The notes under the pieces are model-generated. The model had not been told where the DNA came from. It ran no database searches and worked only from the letters and a program-made list of their open reading frames with translations. From positions 1 to 64,000 of the forward strand of contig DASXAO010000075.1 of the NCBI GenBank assembly GCA_036406675.1: 64,000 nucleotides of DNA. Direction: 5' to 3'. Below, in pieces: positions 15,909-24,779 of the stretch (position 1 is its first letter; every line of letters begins with the position of its first letter). The translations under genes were made by a program, and so were the position numbers. Source of the stretch: SCGC-AG-212-J23 sp036406675 (GTDB lineage Bacteria > Pseudomonadota > Gammaproteobacteria > Burkholderiales > SG8-39).

Positions 15909-16645
15909 TGGAAAGCGTCCTCGAAGTCCAGGACCTGGTCACGCGCTTCGGCGCCGAGCGCATCCACGACGGCGTGAGCTTCTCCGTGCGCCGCGGCGAA
16001 ATGGTGGCGCTCATCGGCGGGAGCGGCACGGGAAAGTCGGTGCTGCTGAAGGAGGTGATCGGGCTCCTGCGCCCGGCCGCGGGCTCGATCAAGCTCCTCG
16101 GCGCGGAGGTCTGGCGCTCGAGCCCGGACGAGATGAATGCGCTGCGGCGCCGCTTCGGCATGCTGTTCCAGGACGGGGCGTTGTTCTCGTCCCTCACCGT
16201 GGCGGAGAACATCGCCGTGCCGTTTCGCGAGAATACGGGGCTGCCCGCCGGCCTCGTGTCGGCGCTGGTGGGCTTCAAGCTCTCGCTGGTGGGCCTTGCG
16301 CCGGAGACCGGCGCGAAGATGCCGGCGCAGCTCTCAGGCGGGATGCGCAAGCGCGCCGCGCTCGCCCGGGCGCTCGCCCTCGAGCCCGAGGTCCTGTTCC
16401 TGGACGAGCCCACCTCCGGCCTCGACCCGGTCGGGGCGCGCGCGTTCGACCGCCTGGTTCGGGTACTCTGCGATAGCCTTGGCCTCACGGTGTTCATCGT
16501 GACTCACGACCTCGACACGCTGCTTTCGGTGATCGACCGCGCGATCGTCCTGGCGGGCGGCAGGGTGATCGCCGACGGGCCGGTGGACGCCGTGCGGCGG
16601 ACCGACGACGCCTGGATCCGCGATTACTTCGCGGCCCGCGCCTGA
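15908..16645 (+). CDS. MlaF-type ABC ATPase
   Basis: A 245-residue nucleotide-binding subunit with Walker A GGSGTGKSV, Q-loop LFQDGALFSSLTV, signature LSGGMRKRAALARAL, Walker B VLFLDEPTSGLDPVG and the switch histidine in VTHDL. The FQDGALFSSLTVAENI stretch is typical of Mla/Ttg2A ATPases. The start overlaps the permease stop by one base (TGATG), and the stop overlaps the MCE gene start in the same way. It powers the lipid transporter encoded by this operon. Confidence 0.92.
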   Translation: MESVLEVQDLVTRFGAERIHDGVSFSVRRGEMVALIGGSGTGKSVLLKEVIGLLRPAAGSIKLLGAEVWRSSPDEMNALRRRFGMLFQDGALFSSLTVAENIAVPFRENTGLPAGLVSALVGFKLSLVGLAPETGAKMPAQLSGGMRKRAALARALALEPEVLFLDEPTSGLDPVGARAFDRLVRVLCDSLGLTVFIVTHDLDTLLSVIDRAIVLAGGRVIADGPVDAVRRTDDAWIRDYFAARA

Positions 16646-17592
16646 TGGAACCCGAAGCACGGTACACGCTCGTCGGCACGGCGGTCCTGATCCTGGTCGC
16701 GCTGGTGGTCGCGGCGGTGCTGTGGCTGCGCGCGAGCGGCGGAGGCGGCACCGACCGCCAGTACAAGATCTACTTCGTCAACCAGTCGCTCGAAGGCCTG
16801 GAGGTCCGCAGCGACGTGCGCATGCGCGGCATCCGCGTCGGGTCGGTGACCGGGTTCACCTTCTCGTCGCGCCGCCGGGGCGCGGTGGAGGTGTTCATCC
16901 GCGTCGACAGCGCCGCGCCGGTGCGCCAGAGCACCGAGGCGGTCGTCGACCGCAACCTCATCACCGGGCTCGCGAGCATCCGCCTGGTGAATCCCAGCGA
17001 GCTGAGCCCGCTTCTCACCGCGACGCCGGAAGACGAGTCGTACCCGGTGATCGCCGAGGGCGAATCGGCCTACGAGCAGCTCTCCGAGTCGGTGAGCCAG
17101 CTCGCCCAGCGCACCGACGAGACGATGCAGCGCATCACCGCGACGCTGTCGCCCGAGAACCAGGCCGCCCTCACCGAGGTGCTGAAGAACCTCAGGACCA
17201 TGACGCGCGACGCGGACAGGGCGGTGCTCGCCGCGGCGGACGCGGCCGGCGAGGTGCGCGGCGCGGCCGTGGAGATGCGCAAGCTCGCGGCCGGCGTCGC
17301 CGAGGACGCGCGCACGCTGGCAGCCCGCTACGATGCGCTCGGCAAGCAGGCGGGCGCTTCCGTGAGCGACATCGCAGGCGAGGTGCACGCGATGCGCGAG
17401 GACGTCGCTCGCCTCGCCGAGCGCGCCGACCGGCTGCTCGCGAGCGGCGACGTGGAGCTGCGCACCACGGCTCAGGCGCTTCGCAACGCCGCCGACGCGC
17501 TCGCCGCGGCCGGCGGGCGGCTGCGCGACCCCGGCCAGGTGCTCTACGGGCCGGCGCAGGGTGCGCTCGGGCCCGGAGAAGGGCGGCGATGA
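16645..17592 (+). CDS. MCE/MlaD-family periplasmic lipid-binding protein
   Basis: A 315-residue protein anchored by one helix (about 8-28), with an MCE domain at about 38-118 (YKIYFVNQSLEGLEVRSDVR, GIRVGSVTGF, TEAVVDRNLITGLASIRLVN). The C-terminal 170 residues form a long Ala/Arg/Glu-rich helical tail with heptad-like spacing, longer than in E. coli MlaD. MCE rings carry lipid between permease and outer-membrane partner. Operon context (MlaE, MlaF, auxiliary lipoprotein) makes the role clear. Confidence 0.9.
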   Translation: MEPEARYTLVGTAVLILVALVVAAVLWLRASGGGGTDRQYKIYFVNQSLEGLEVRSDVRMRGIRVGSVTGFTFSSRRRGAVEVFIRVDSAAPVRQSTEAVVDRNLITGLASIRLVNPSELSPLLTATPEDESYPVIAEGESAYEQLSESVSQLAQRTDETMQRITATLSPENQAALTEVLKNLRTMTRDADRAVLAAADAAGEVRGAAVEMRKLAAGVAEDARTLAARYDALGKQAGASVSDIAGEVHAMREDVARLAERADRLLASGDVELRTTAQALRNAADALAAAGGRLRDPGQVLYGPAQGALGPGEGRR

Positions 17593-18185
17593 AGCGATTC
17601 TTCGCCGCGACTCTGCTCGTCGTCGCGGCCGGGTGTCTTCCAAGCGGCGGGACGCGCGAAGCGCAGCGCTTCTTCATCCTCGAAGCGCCCGAATCGAAGA
17701 CGCCCGCCGCCGTGGTGCCGCGGGCGGCGACCCTGGCCGTGCCCCCGACCGGCACGGCGGGCTTCTACGACACGCAGGACCTCGTCTTCAGCCGCTCCCC
17801 GGGCACGCGCGCGTACTACCAATTCAACAGCTGGACCGAGCGGCCGGGGCGGGCGGTCCACGACCTGCTGGTCTCGCGCCTGGAGCGATCCGGTGCGTTC
17901 AAGAGCGTCGTCGCGGCGGACCGGCCGGTCGCGGGCAGCCTCGTGCTCAGGACCGAGCTCGAAGAGATCTATCACGACGCCGTCTCCCCGCCCGGCGAGG
18001 CACGCATCGTGCTCGTCGCGGAGCTCTTCGATTCGTCGCGCAACCTGTCCCTCGCGCGCCGCAGCTTCAGCCAGGCGGCGCCGGCGGCGAGCTACGACGC
18101 GCAGGGCGCGGTGCAGGGCTTTCGCCAGGCGCTCGGCGCGCTGCTCGACGAAGTCGTCGGCTGGACGATCGAGCAAACGAAATAG
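17589..18185 (+). CDS. ABC-type transport auxiliary lipoprotein (PqiC-like)
   Basis: A 198-residue lipoprotein. The signal ends in VVAAGC with the lipid-modified cysteine at about 16. The mature domain fits the ABC_trans_aux/PqiC family: RFFILEAPES, TLAVPPTGTAGFYDTQDLVF, YYQFNSWTERPGRAVHDLLV, and RTELEEIYHD further on. These outer-membrane lipoproteins accompany MCE transporters. It overlaps the MCE gene by ATGA and closes the lipid-transport operon. Confidence 0.87.
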   Translation: MKRFFAATLLVVAAGCLPSGGTREAQRFFILEAPESKTPAAVVPRAATLAVPPTGTAGFYDTQDLVFSRSPGTRAYYQFNSWTERPGRAVHDLLVSRLERSGAFKSVVAADRPVAGSLVLRTELEEIYHDAVSPPGEARIVLVAELFDSSRNLSLARRSFSQAAPAASYDAQGAVQGFRQALGALLDEVVGWTIEQTK

Positions 18186-18194
18186 CCCGCCGCC

Positions 18195-19121
18195 GTGTTC
18201 CTCGGCGATCACGTGCTTGCAACGCTTTTCGGCGCGCTCCTCGCGCACCAGCTCGGCATCCCGATTCCGGCGTTTCCGCTGCTGATCTGGGCGGGCACGG
18301 TTTCCTACGGCGATCCGCTGCTCGCGGCGCAGGGCTTCGTGATCGCTACCCTGGCCGGCGTCCTCGGCAACCTGCCGTGGTACTTCGCGGGCCGCCGCTA
18401 CGGCTATCGGATCCTCAAGCTCGTCTGCCGGGTCACGCTCTCGCCGGACTCCTGCGTGCGGCAGACCGAGACCGCCTTCGATCGCCGCGGTCCGTCGATG
18501 CTCGTCGTCTCGAGGTTCCTGCCGGGCATCGAGACCGTCGCACCGCCGCTCGCCGGCGCCCTCTCGCTTCCCATCGGCAGGTTCATCCTGTACGACGCGG
18601 CCGGCAGCGCGCTGCGGGCCGCCGTCGGACTCGCGCTCGGCCTCGCCTTCCACGGCGAGGTCGCTTGGCTCCTCGACCGGCTTGCCGCCCTCGGCACCAG
18701 TGCCGTCCTCCTGCTCGGGGCGCTCGTCGGCGCCTACGTGGCCTGGCGCTTTGCCCAGCGCTCGCGTTTCCTGCGCTCTCTCAGGACCGCGCGCATCAGC
18801 GTGCACGAGCTGAACGACATGATGAGCCGTGGGGATGACCCGGTGGTGCTCGACGTGCGCACGGCGGCGCACCGGAAGCTCGACGGGCGGCAGATCCCGG
18901 GGGCGCATCCGGTCGACCTCGATGCGCTGGAAACCACGCTCGAGCGCGTGCCGCGCGACGGCGAAGTGGTGGTCTACTGCGCGTGCCCCAACGAAGCCAC
19001 GGCGGCGAAAGTCGCGTTGAAGCTGCGCGCCCGCGGCTTCCGGCGCGTGCGGCCGCTCGGGGGCGGCATCGATGCATGGATGTCCGCCGGCCTTGCCGTA
19101 GAGCGGATTGCGGGCCCCTGA
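18195..19121 (+). CDS. DedA-family membrane protein fused to a rhodanese domain
   Basis: A 308-residue fusion. The first 190 residues form a DedA/SNARE-associated (VTT) integral-membrane domain (PIPAFPLLIWAGTVSYGD, VVSRFLPGIETVAPPLAGAL). The last 100 form a rhodanese domain (DDPVVLDVRTAAHRKLDGRQ, IPGAHPVDLDALE, VVVYCACPNEATAAKVALKL) with the active cysteine in YCACPNEA. DedA proteins scramble or flip phospholipids such as polyprenyl-phosphate carriers; the rhodanese may handle sulfur or act as a regulator. GTG start at 18195, nine bases after the lipoprotein stop, with a weak ribosome site. It probably belongs to the lipid-transport operon. Confidence 0.87.
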   Translation: MFLGDHVLATLFGALLAHQLGIPIPAFPLLIWAGTVSYGDPLLAAQGFVIATLAGVLGNLPWYFAGRRYGYRILKLVCRVTLSPDSCVRQTETAFDRRGPSMLVVSRFLPGIETVAPPLAGALSLPIGRFILYDAAGSALRAAVGLALGLAFHGEVAWLLDRLAALGTSAVLLLGALVGAYVAWRFAQRSRFLRSLRTARISVHELNDMMSRGDDPVVLDVRTAAHRKLDGRQIPGAHPVDLDALETTLERVPRDGEVVVYCACPNEATAAKVALKLRARGFRRVRPLGGGIDAWMSAGLAVERIAGP

Positions 19122-19201
19122 CCGGCGAACGAAACTGGGTCGAAACCGAGCTGGGAGCGCCCTTCGCCGGGGCGGTATCCTCTCGAAAAAGCCTCGGAGC
19201 C

Positions 19202-19741
19202 ATGTCAATCCTGTCGAGCCTGGAACGCAGTCTGATCGCGGGCGTGCGAACGATCGTCGGCGCCGCGATTTTCGTTTCCATCGCGATCAACTTCGCCAAC
19301 ATCGCCGGCCGTTACCTCTTCAGCGAGCCGATCCTTTGGGCTGAGGAGATCCTCAATTACCTGATGGTCTGGTCGGTATTCCTCGGCGCGGTGCTCGTTA
19401 CCTGGGAGGGCCGGCACATCAAGATGGACCTGATCTCGGTGAGGATCCCGTCGCCGGCGAAGGAGATCCTGAATGCGATCACCGTCCTGGTGTTCGCGGC
19501 GGTGTGCGTGTTCATGATTTTCCAGTCCTGGACCGTCGTCAGCATGGCCCGGCAGATCGATCAGCGCAGCGTCGCCGCCGAGATCCCGATGGCATTCGCC
19601 CACGTGGCGGTCCTGCTCGGCTTCGCGGGCATGCTGCTCGCCGTGCTCCTGCGGCTGCGCCTCTACGTGAGCAACGTCTTCGGCAGCGAGACCGAGGCCG
19701 CGCAGAAGCAGGTCACCGACACCTTCGGCACCTTCGAATAG
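19202..19741 (+). CDS. TRAP transporter small permease (DctQ type)
   Basis: A 179-residue, four-helix membrane protein. Features include NIAGRYLFSEPILWAEEILN, the charged EGRHIKMDLI loop and a C-terminal polar tail. These match DctQ subunits, which support the large permease. ATG 19202 has CGGAG upstream. The DctM gene follows after three bases. The receptor gene of this TRAP set is probably the DctP gene at 28053, about 7 kb away. Confidence 0.9.
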   Translation: MSILSSLERSLIAGVRTIVGAAIFVSIAINFANIAGRYLFSEPILWAEEILNYLMVWSVFLGAVLVTWEGRHIKMDLISVRIPSPAKEILNAITVLVFAAVCVFMIFQSWTVVSMARQIDQRSVAAEIPMAFAHVAVLLGFAGMLLAVLLRLRLYVSNVFGSETEAAQKQVTDTFGTFE

Positions 19742-19744
19742 CCG

Positions 19745-21013
19745 ATGACCTGGTTCGTCGTCCTTGTCCCGCTCGCGCTGCTGCTGCTCGGGTTCCCGAT
19801 CTTCGTCATCCTGATCGCAGCATCGGCCTGCCTGCTGATGTTCTTCATGAACGTGCCGTACGCGGTCGCGCACCAGACCCTGTTCGGCGCGATCGACAAG
19901 TTCTCGCTCCTCGCCGTGCCGTTCTTCCTCTTTGCCGGCGAGATCATGGGCGTCGGCGGCATGTCGAAACGCATCCTCGACTGGTGCATGTCGATCATCG
20001 GCCGCGTGCGCGGCGCCCAGGGCCTCACCACCATCGGCGCCTCGACGGTGTTCGGCGCGATCTCCGGCTCCGCCCCCGCCACGGTGGCGGCGATCGGCCG
20101 CTTCACCTATCCGGGGCTGCGCGAAAAATACGGCCGGCGCTTTGCCACCGGCATCATCTCGGCGACGGGCGCCATCGACATCATGATCCCGCCGTCGATC
20201 TCGATGATCCTGTACGGCGCGGCGGCCGAGCAGTCGGTGGCGCGGCTCTTCATCGCGGGCGTGCTGCCCGGCCTGCTGCTCGCGGCGCTGAACGGCTGCT
20301 ACGTCCTTTGGTACGCGCGCCGCAACGGGATCCGGGACACCGAGACCGTCGGCTGGCGTACCTTCGTCACCGCCACCCGCAAAGGCTTCTGGTCGCTCGG
20401 CGGCCCGGCGGTCATCCTCGGCGGCATCTACGGCGGCATCTTCGCGCCCACCGAGGCCGCCGGCATCGCGTGCGTCTACGGGATCCTGGTCACGAAGTTC
20501 ATCCACCGCGAGCTCTCCTGGCGCGAACTCTGGAACGTGGGGGTGAATTCGATGTACATCACCGCCCAGATCATGATCATCGTGGCCTCGGCGGGTGTGT
20601 TCTCCTGGATCCTGACGGTGAACGGCGTGCCGCAGGCGGCGGTGGAGCTGGTAAAGGGCCTCGCCGACCATCCGTGGACGGTGCTGCTGGCGATCAACAT
20701 CTTCCTGCTGATCGTCGGCTGCGTGATCGACCCGGCTTCCGCGACGCTGATCCTGACGCCGCTGCTCGTGCCGATCTGCAAGGCCTACGGCATCGACCTG
20801 ATCCACTTCGGCGTCATCATCTCGCTCAACCTGGCGATCGGCATGTTCCACCCGCCGTTCGGGCTGAACATCTTCGTCGTCCAGGCGCTGACCCGGGCGC
20901 CGGTCGCCGACATCTACCTGGGCGTGATCCCGTTCGTGGCGGTGGCGCTGATCGCGCTCGCCATCGTGACCTACGTGCCGTGGATCTCGCTCGCGCTGAC
21001 GGCGCTCCTTTAG
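19745..21013 (+). CDS. TRAP transporter large permease (DctM type)
   Basis: A 422-residue transporter subunit with about 12-13 helices. Diagnostic segments: FSLLAVPFFLFAGEIMGVGG, TTIGASTVFGAISGSAPATV, ATGAIDIMIPPSISMILYGA, IFAPTEAAGIACVYG and INIFLLIVGCVIDPASATLI. It couples sodium import to solute uptake. It is convergent with the PF06684 gene, the stops overlapping by four bases. Likely substrates are organic acids used by the island downstream. Confidence 0.93.
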   Translation: MTWFVVLVPLALLLLGFPIFVILIAASACLLMFFMNVPYAVAHQTLFGAIDKFSLLAVPFFLFAGEIMGVGGMSKRILDWCMSIIGRVRGAQGLTTIGASTVFGAISGSAPATVAAIGRFTYPGLREKYGRRFATGIISATGAIDIMIPPSISMILYGAAAEQSVARLFIAGVLPGLLLAALNGCYVLWYARRNGIRDTETVGWRTFVTATRKGFWSLGGPAVILGGIYGGIFAPTEAAGIACVYGILVTKFIHRELSWRELWNVGVNSMYITAQIMIIVASAGVFSWILTVNGVPQAAVELVKGLADHPWTVLLAINIFLLIVGCVIDPASATLILTPLLVPICKAYGIDLIHFGVIISLNLAIGMFHPPFGLNIFVVQALTRAPVADIYLGVIPFVAVALIALAIVTYVPWISLALTALL

Positions 21014-21594
21014 CGCAGCCCGTCCTTGCCCTGGATGTCCCTCGCCGCCAGGCCGCCGAGCCGGGCGTGCAGGCGGCCGCGCGTCGCGGCGCAGAAGAGG
21101 ACGGCGATCTCGCGCGGCATCGGCGCGTCGTGCAGCGTGATGCTCATGGTGTCGTAGTGCGAGCGTACGTAGAGGGCGTCCTTGTGCGCGAGCGGCACGT
21201 CGATCGTGGTGCCGGGGCCGCCGCGCTTGCCGCTGGATGAAATCCACGCCTTGCCGCCGCCGACGGCATCGCGCACCGGATCGGCGAAGGCGGTGGTGAG
21301 GAGCGCGTTGCCGTGCTCGTACTCGCCCTCCACGCCGACGATGCACGCCTTGCCGTAGCTGGCAATTTTTTCACCGCTAGATAGGGAGACCAGCCGGCGG
21401 CCAAATTCCTTTCCCAACGAGGGAGAGCCCTCGACCAGCAGAGAAAGGTCCTGGCTGAAGCGGCCGGCGTAAGGATTCTCGAGCACGCACACCACGGCGA
21501 GCTTGCGCAGCGGCGCGCCGTCGGCCGCCTGCCCGGTCTCGTTGGTCAGAATCTCTTCGGAAAACGTCAACCAGCTGCGGATCTTGTAGCCCAT
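21010..21594 (-). CDS. Amino-acid-synthesis (PF06684) family protein
   Basis: A 194-residue protein that resembles PF06684 from memory. Segments: KIRSWLTFSEEILTNETGQA, VVCVLENPYAGRFSQDLSLL, GKACIVGVEGEYEHGNALLT, and further downstream SSSGKRGGPGTTIDVPLAHK. The biochemical activity of the family is not established; members occur next to amidohydrolases and transporters. The start ATG shares one base with the amidohydrolase stop (TGATG), so the three minus-strand genes of this block form one operon. A role in processing the ring-cleavage product of the same pathway is an inference. Confidence 0.75.
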   Translation of the reverse strand: MGYKIRSWLTFSEEILTNETGQAADGAPLRKLAVVCVLENPYAGRFSQDLSLLVEGSPSLGKEFGRRLVSLSSGEKIASYGKACIVGVEGEYEHGNALLTTAFADPVRDAVGGGKAWISSSGKRGGPGTTIDVPLAHKDALYVRSHYDTMSITLHDAPMPREIAVLFCAATRGRLHARLGGLAARDIQGKDGLR

Positions 21595-22787
21595 CAGTGG
21601 GCAACCCCCGAGAAGTCCATCGGCACCCGGCACTCGGCGACGCGGATCCTGCGGTTCGGCGCCGGCGTGTTGCGGCTGCGGCCGACGAAGCGCGGGATGG
21701 CGTCGGTGATCACGGCGCCGACGGCGGCGATGTCGCCGTTGCGCAGGGCATCGAGCGCGTTCTTCTTCGAGCCGCCGACGCATGCATCGAGGACGACTAC
21801 GTCCGCGTCTTTGCCCACTTTGAGGAAACCGCAGTTGAGACGGTAGACGACGGCATTGTTGCCCGTGGCGGCCGCGATCGCCGTCTCCACCGGCATGTCG
21901 GTGAGGCTCGCGAGGTGCGTGATGGTGTACATCATGCCGAGCGGCATGATGCCGGAGCCGGTCGGCGTGTCGGTGGCGATGAGGAAGCGGTCGGTCTGCT
22001 TCGCCTCCTTCACCAGCTTCCAGAGCCACAGCGTGGTGCGCAGGTTGCCGGCGGTGCAGACCTGCAGGTTGATCTTCGATTCGTTGACGATGCGCGGGAA
22101 GTCCTCGTCGGGCATCGCCACCGGGCCGCCGTTCACGTGGAACGAGACGTCGGGCTGCATCTTGATGAGATGGTCGGCCCAGATGCCCGACGAGCCGGGA
22201 ATCGAGGAGCCGCCGGTGTGCACCATGGTCACCATGCCGTGCTTCCTCGCCCAGGCGATCATCGGGGCGTAGTCGTAGGGCGTCTTGAACGCGCCGAAGC
22301 CGGCCTTGGCGAGCCACACGCCTTCCTTCGCGATGTCGGCGAAGTCCTGCTCGACGAGGCCGGGCTCGAGGATGATCGAGCCGGCGTGCACGCGCATGCC
22401 GCCGGGACGGAAGTTGAGGAAGCACTTCCGCGCCGCGACGGCGAGCGCCTTCACGCCCGCGGGATCCTTCGGCCGCCCGGTCACGTGGACTTCGGAGGCG
22501 CTGATCGCGGTGGTCGTGCCGCCGTGCGTATAGCTCTCGAGGAAGCCGACGGTCTTCTGCCGCGGCGTCCAGTCGCCGAAGGTGTTGTGGACTTGCGAGT
22601 CGATGAGGCCCGGGATGGCGGTCGCGCCGTCGGCGTCGATGACGACGTCGTGGTCCTTCAGGTCCGTCGGCGCCGTTCCGATCGCGGTTATTTTCCCGTC
22701 CGCCATCAGGATGCAATCCCCCTTGGCATACGGCTCGCGCCAGTCGCCGCTGACGATGGCGCCGAGGTTGACGAGGGCAGTCTTCAT
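21594..22787 (-). CDS. Enamidase-like amidohydrolase
   Basis: A 397-residue member of the amidohydrolase superfamily, close in pattern to enamidase of nicotinate fermentation (Eubacterium barkeri): NLGAIVSGDWREPYAKGD, TPRQKTVGFLESYTHGGTTT, GRPKDPAGVKALA, HTGGSSIPGSS and NGGP. Enamidase hydrolyses the cyclic enamide 6-oxo-tetrahydronicotinate. The metal site is unusual: the HxH motif after strand 1 reads QVH (Q65, H67), while H190, H217 and D273 remain. The start ATG overlaps the upstream hydrolase stop. It lies between a pseudooxynicotine-hydrolase-like gene and a PF06684 gene, which points to opening of an N-heterocycle. Confidence 0.8.
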   Translation of the reverse strand: MKTALVNLGAIVSGDWREPYAKGDCILMADGKITAIGTAPTDLKDHDVVIDADGATAIPGLIDSQVHNTFGDWTPRQKTVGFLESYTHGGTTTAISASEVHVTGRPKDPAGVKALAVAARKCFLNFRPGGMRVHAGSIILEPGLVEQDFADIAKEGVWLAKAGFGAFKTPYDYAPMIAWARKHGMVTMVHTGGSSIPGSSGIWADHLIKMQPDVSFHVNGGPVAMPDEDFPRIVNESKINLQVCTAGNLRTTLWLWKLVKEAKQTDRFLIATDTPTGSGIMPLGMMYTITHLASLTDMPVETAIAAATGNNAVVYRLNCGFLKVGKDADVVVLDACVGGSKKNALDALRNGDIAAVGAVITDAIPRFVGRSRNTPAPNRRIRVAECRVPMDFSGVAH

Positions 22788-23887
22788 GAGAGTTTCCCCG
22801 CGATCCAGTCGGCGCAGACCTGCAGCGCCGGCAGATGGTTGTCGAACTGCGTATGCGCGGCGCCGCCGTTCCCGCCGTCGAACACCACCAGCTGCTTGTC
22901 GGGCGAGCCGATGGCGTCGAACATGGCGCGCGCGTCGTCCATCAGCACCTGCTGGTCCTCGGCGCCGTGCATGACGAGGAACGGGCAGCGGATGCGGCCG
23001 GCGAAATCCGCCACGCGGAAGGCCTTCACCTTCTCCACCGCCGCCTCCATGGTGTCGGTGCCGGTGATGAACATGAGCTGGAAGCGGGGTGCGGCGATGA
23101 TGCCGTTTCCCTGCAGGCGCCTCACCCACACGCGGTGGTAGTCGTAGATCGCGCCCCACGCCACCGTCGCCTTGAGGCGCGGCTCGTAGGCCGCGGCGCG
23201 CGCGACGTAGTAGCCGCCGAGGCTCGAGCCGACGACGCCGATCTTTTCCCGGCTCACGGCGGGATTTCTTTGCAGCCAATCCACTGCGGCGCCGACGGGT
23301 TTTTCGTAGTCCGCGCGCGTCACGAGCTTCTGCAGGCGCAGCGCCTCGCCGATGCCCGGCGTGTCGATGAAGAGCGCCGAGATGCCGCGTTGCGCGAATT
23401 GCAGCCGCGCGCGCAGGAACCAGAGCTCCTTGGTCGTGTCGAGGCCGCAGATGAAGATCGCCGCCGGCCGCGGTCCCTGGCCGAGCCCGGGGACAAAGTA
23501 CGCCGGAAGCGTCGTGCCCTCGAACGGTACCAGCACCCGCTCGACCGGATGGCTCGACTTCTCACGTCCCAGATCGAACGTCCTGAGGACTTCGCGATAC
23601 GACGCCAGCCGCTCGGGCGACGCGGGCGGGATGAAGTGCTCCGAGATGGTGTGGTAGAGGCTCGCGAGAAAGTAGTTTTCTGCCGCGGCAAGGCGAGAGC
23701 CGCCCCGCGCGCGCTGCTCGAGGATGTGGGCGAGGCGCGCCCATTCGCGATGCCAGGCCTCGTCCTTGCCGACCTCGCTCGAGAGCTGCGAATGAATGAG
23801 GGCGACGTCGCCGAGCTGGCCGCCCGCGGCGAAGGCGAGCAGCGTGTTGTACGACCAGCGGTAATTGCCCGGAAAGAACTCGAACAT
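22784..23887 (-). CDS. Alpha/beta hydrolase, pseudooxynicotine-hydrolase-like
   Basis: A 367-residue hydrolase with a helical N-terminal domain (about 1-115) and an alpha/beta core beginning at VERVLVPFEGTTLPAYFV. Nucleophile S222 in GSSLGG, acid in HGAEDQQVL, histidine in AAHTQFDNH. It is a paralogue of the product of 5505-6656. The best-known relatives cleave 2,6-dihydroxypseudooxynicotine or polyketide C-C bonds. It heads the minus-strand operon ahead of the enamidase-like gene (ATGA overlap) and is divergent from an ABC importer. Start chosen at 23887, where the sequence begins MFEFFPGNYRW. Confidence 0.85.
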   Translation of the reverse strand: MFEFFPGNYRWSYNTLLAFAAGGQLGDVALIHSQLSSEVGKDEAWHREWARLAHILEQRARGGSRLAAAENYFLASLYHTISEHFIPPASPERLASYREVLRTFDLGREKSSHPVERVLVPFEGTTLPAYFVPGLGQGPRPAAIFICGLDTTKELWFLRARLQFAQRGISALFIDTPGIGEALRLQKLVTRADYEKPVGAAVDWLQRNPAVSREKIGVVGSSLGGYYVARAAAYEPRLKATVAWGAIYDYHRVWVRRLQGNGIIAAPRFQLMFITGTDTMEAAVEKVKAFRVADFAGRIRCPFLVMHGAEDQQVLMDDARAMFDAIGSPDKQLVVFDGGNGGAAHTQFDNHLPALQVCADWIAGKLS

Positions 23888-23966
23888 GTGCGCGCCGCCT
23901 TTTTGTCCCGCTGTCCGAGATGGCATTATGTCGCCATCGAGGGGGAGCGGGACGAGCATTTCGCCG

Positions 23967-24779
23967 ATGGACGTCATCGTCGAGGGAGTGACGCAGGTCT
24001 GGCCCGGGAGCGGCGGCGCGGATGTCGTCGCGCTCGAGCGCTTCACCCACCGCTTCGCTTCACGGCGCTTCTCGTGCCTCCTCGGCCCGAGCGGCTGCGG
24101 CAAGAGCACGCTGCTCCAGATCGTCGGCGGCCTGGAGTCCGCGACCAGCGGCGCGGTCCGCGTCGTCGATCCCGCGCGCCCGGGCGAGGCGCGGCCGCCC
24201 GGCGCCGATTCGGTCATGGTGTGGCAGGGCCTCAATCTGTTTCCATGGCGCAGCGTTCTCGACAATGTCGCCTTCGGGCTCGAGATGCAAGGCGTGCCGA
24301 AGCGCAGCCGCCACGAGCGCGCGCGCGCCCTGGTGGCGTCGGTGGGGCTCGCCGGCTTCGAGCGCCACCTGCCCGGTCAGCTCTCCGGCGGCATGCGCCA
24401 GCGCGTCGCGCTCGCCCGCGCGCTCGTGCTCGAGCGCCCGATCCTGCTGATGGACGAGCCCTTCGCCGCGCTCGACGCCCAAACCAAAATCGTCATGCAG
24501 GAGGAGCTGGCGCGCATCTTCGACCGCACCCACAAGACGGTGATCTTCGTGACGCACGCCATCGAGGAGGCCATTCTGCTGGGCGACGAGGTCGTGGTGA
24601 TGAGCGCGCGCCCCGGGCGCATCAAGGAGGTGCTGGCCGTCGATCTGCCGCGGCCGCGCACGCTCGAGATGGTGAGCACCAAGCCGTTCGGCGAGCTCTT
24701 CGACCGCGCTTTCCACCTGATCCGCGAGGAGGTCATGGCCTCCATGAAGGAGCAGGCCATGGCGCTCGCCGCTGCATGA
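23967..24779 (+). CDS. ABC importer ATPase (SsuB/TauB type)
   Basis: A 270-residue ATPase of the nitrate/sulfonate/taurine/pyrimidine-precursor group. Walker A GPSGCGKST, Q-loop MVWQGLNLFPWRSVLDNVAF, signature LSGGMRQRVALARAL, Walker B ILLMDEPFAALDAQ, switch histidine in VTHAIEEA. The C-terminal VMSARPGRIKEVLAVDLPRP is typical. ATG at 23967 is preferred; starts at 23928 and 23865 are possible but lack good ribosome sites. The permease gene overlaps by ATGA. Confidence 0.9.
   Translation: MDVIVEGVTQVWPGSGGADVVALERFTHRFASRRFSCLLGPSGCGKSTLLQIVGGLESATSGAVRVVDPARPGEARPPGADSVMVWQGLNLFPWRSVLDNVAFGLEMQGVPKRSRHERARALVASVGLAGFERHLPGQLSGGMRQRVALARALVLERPILLMDEPFAALDAQTKIVMQEELARIFDRTHKTVIFVTHAIEEAILLGDEVVVMSARPGRIKEVLAVDLPRPRTLEMVSTKPFGELFDRAFHLIREEVMASMKEQAMALAAA

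Noticed and set aside
19205..21346. A 713-residue minus-strand frame opposite the TRAP permease genes
   Set aside because: Highly biased His/Arg/Asp composition, no family pattern, and full overlap with DctQM.
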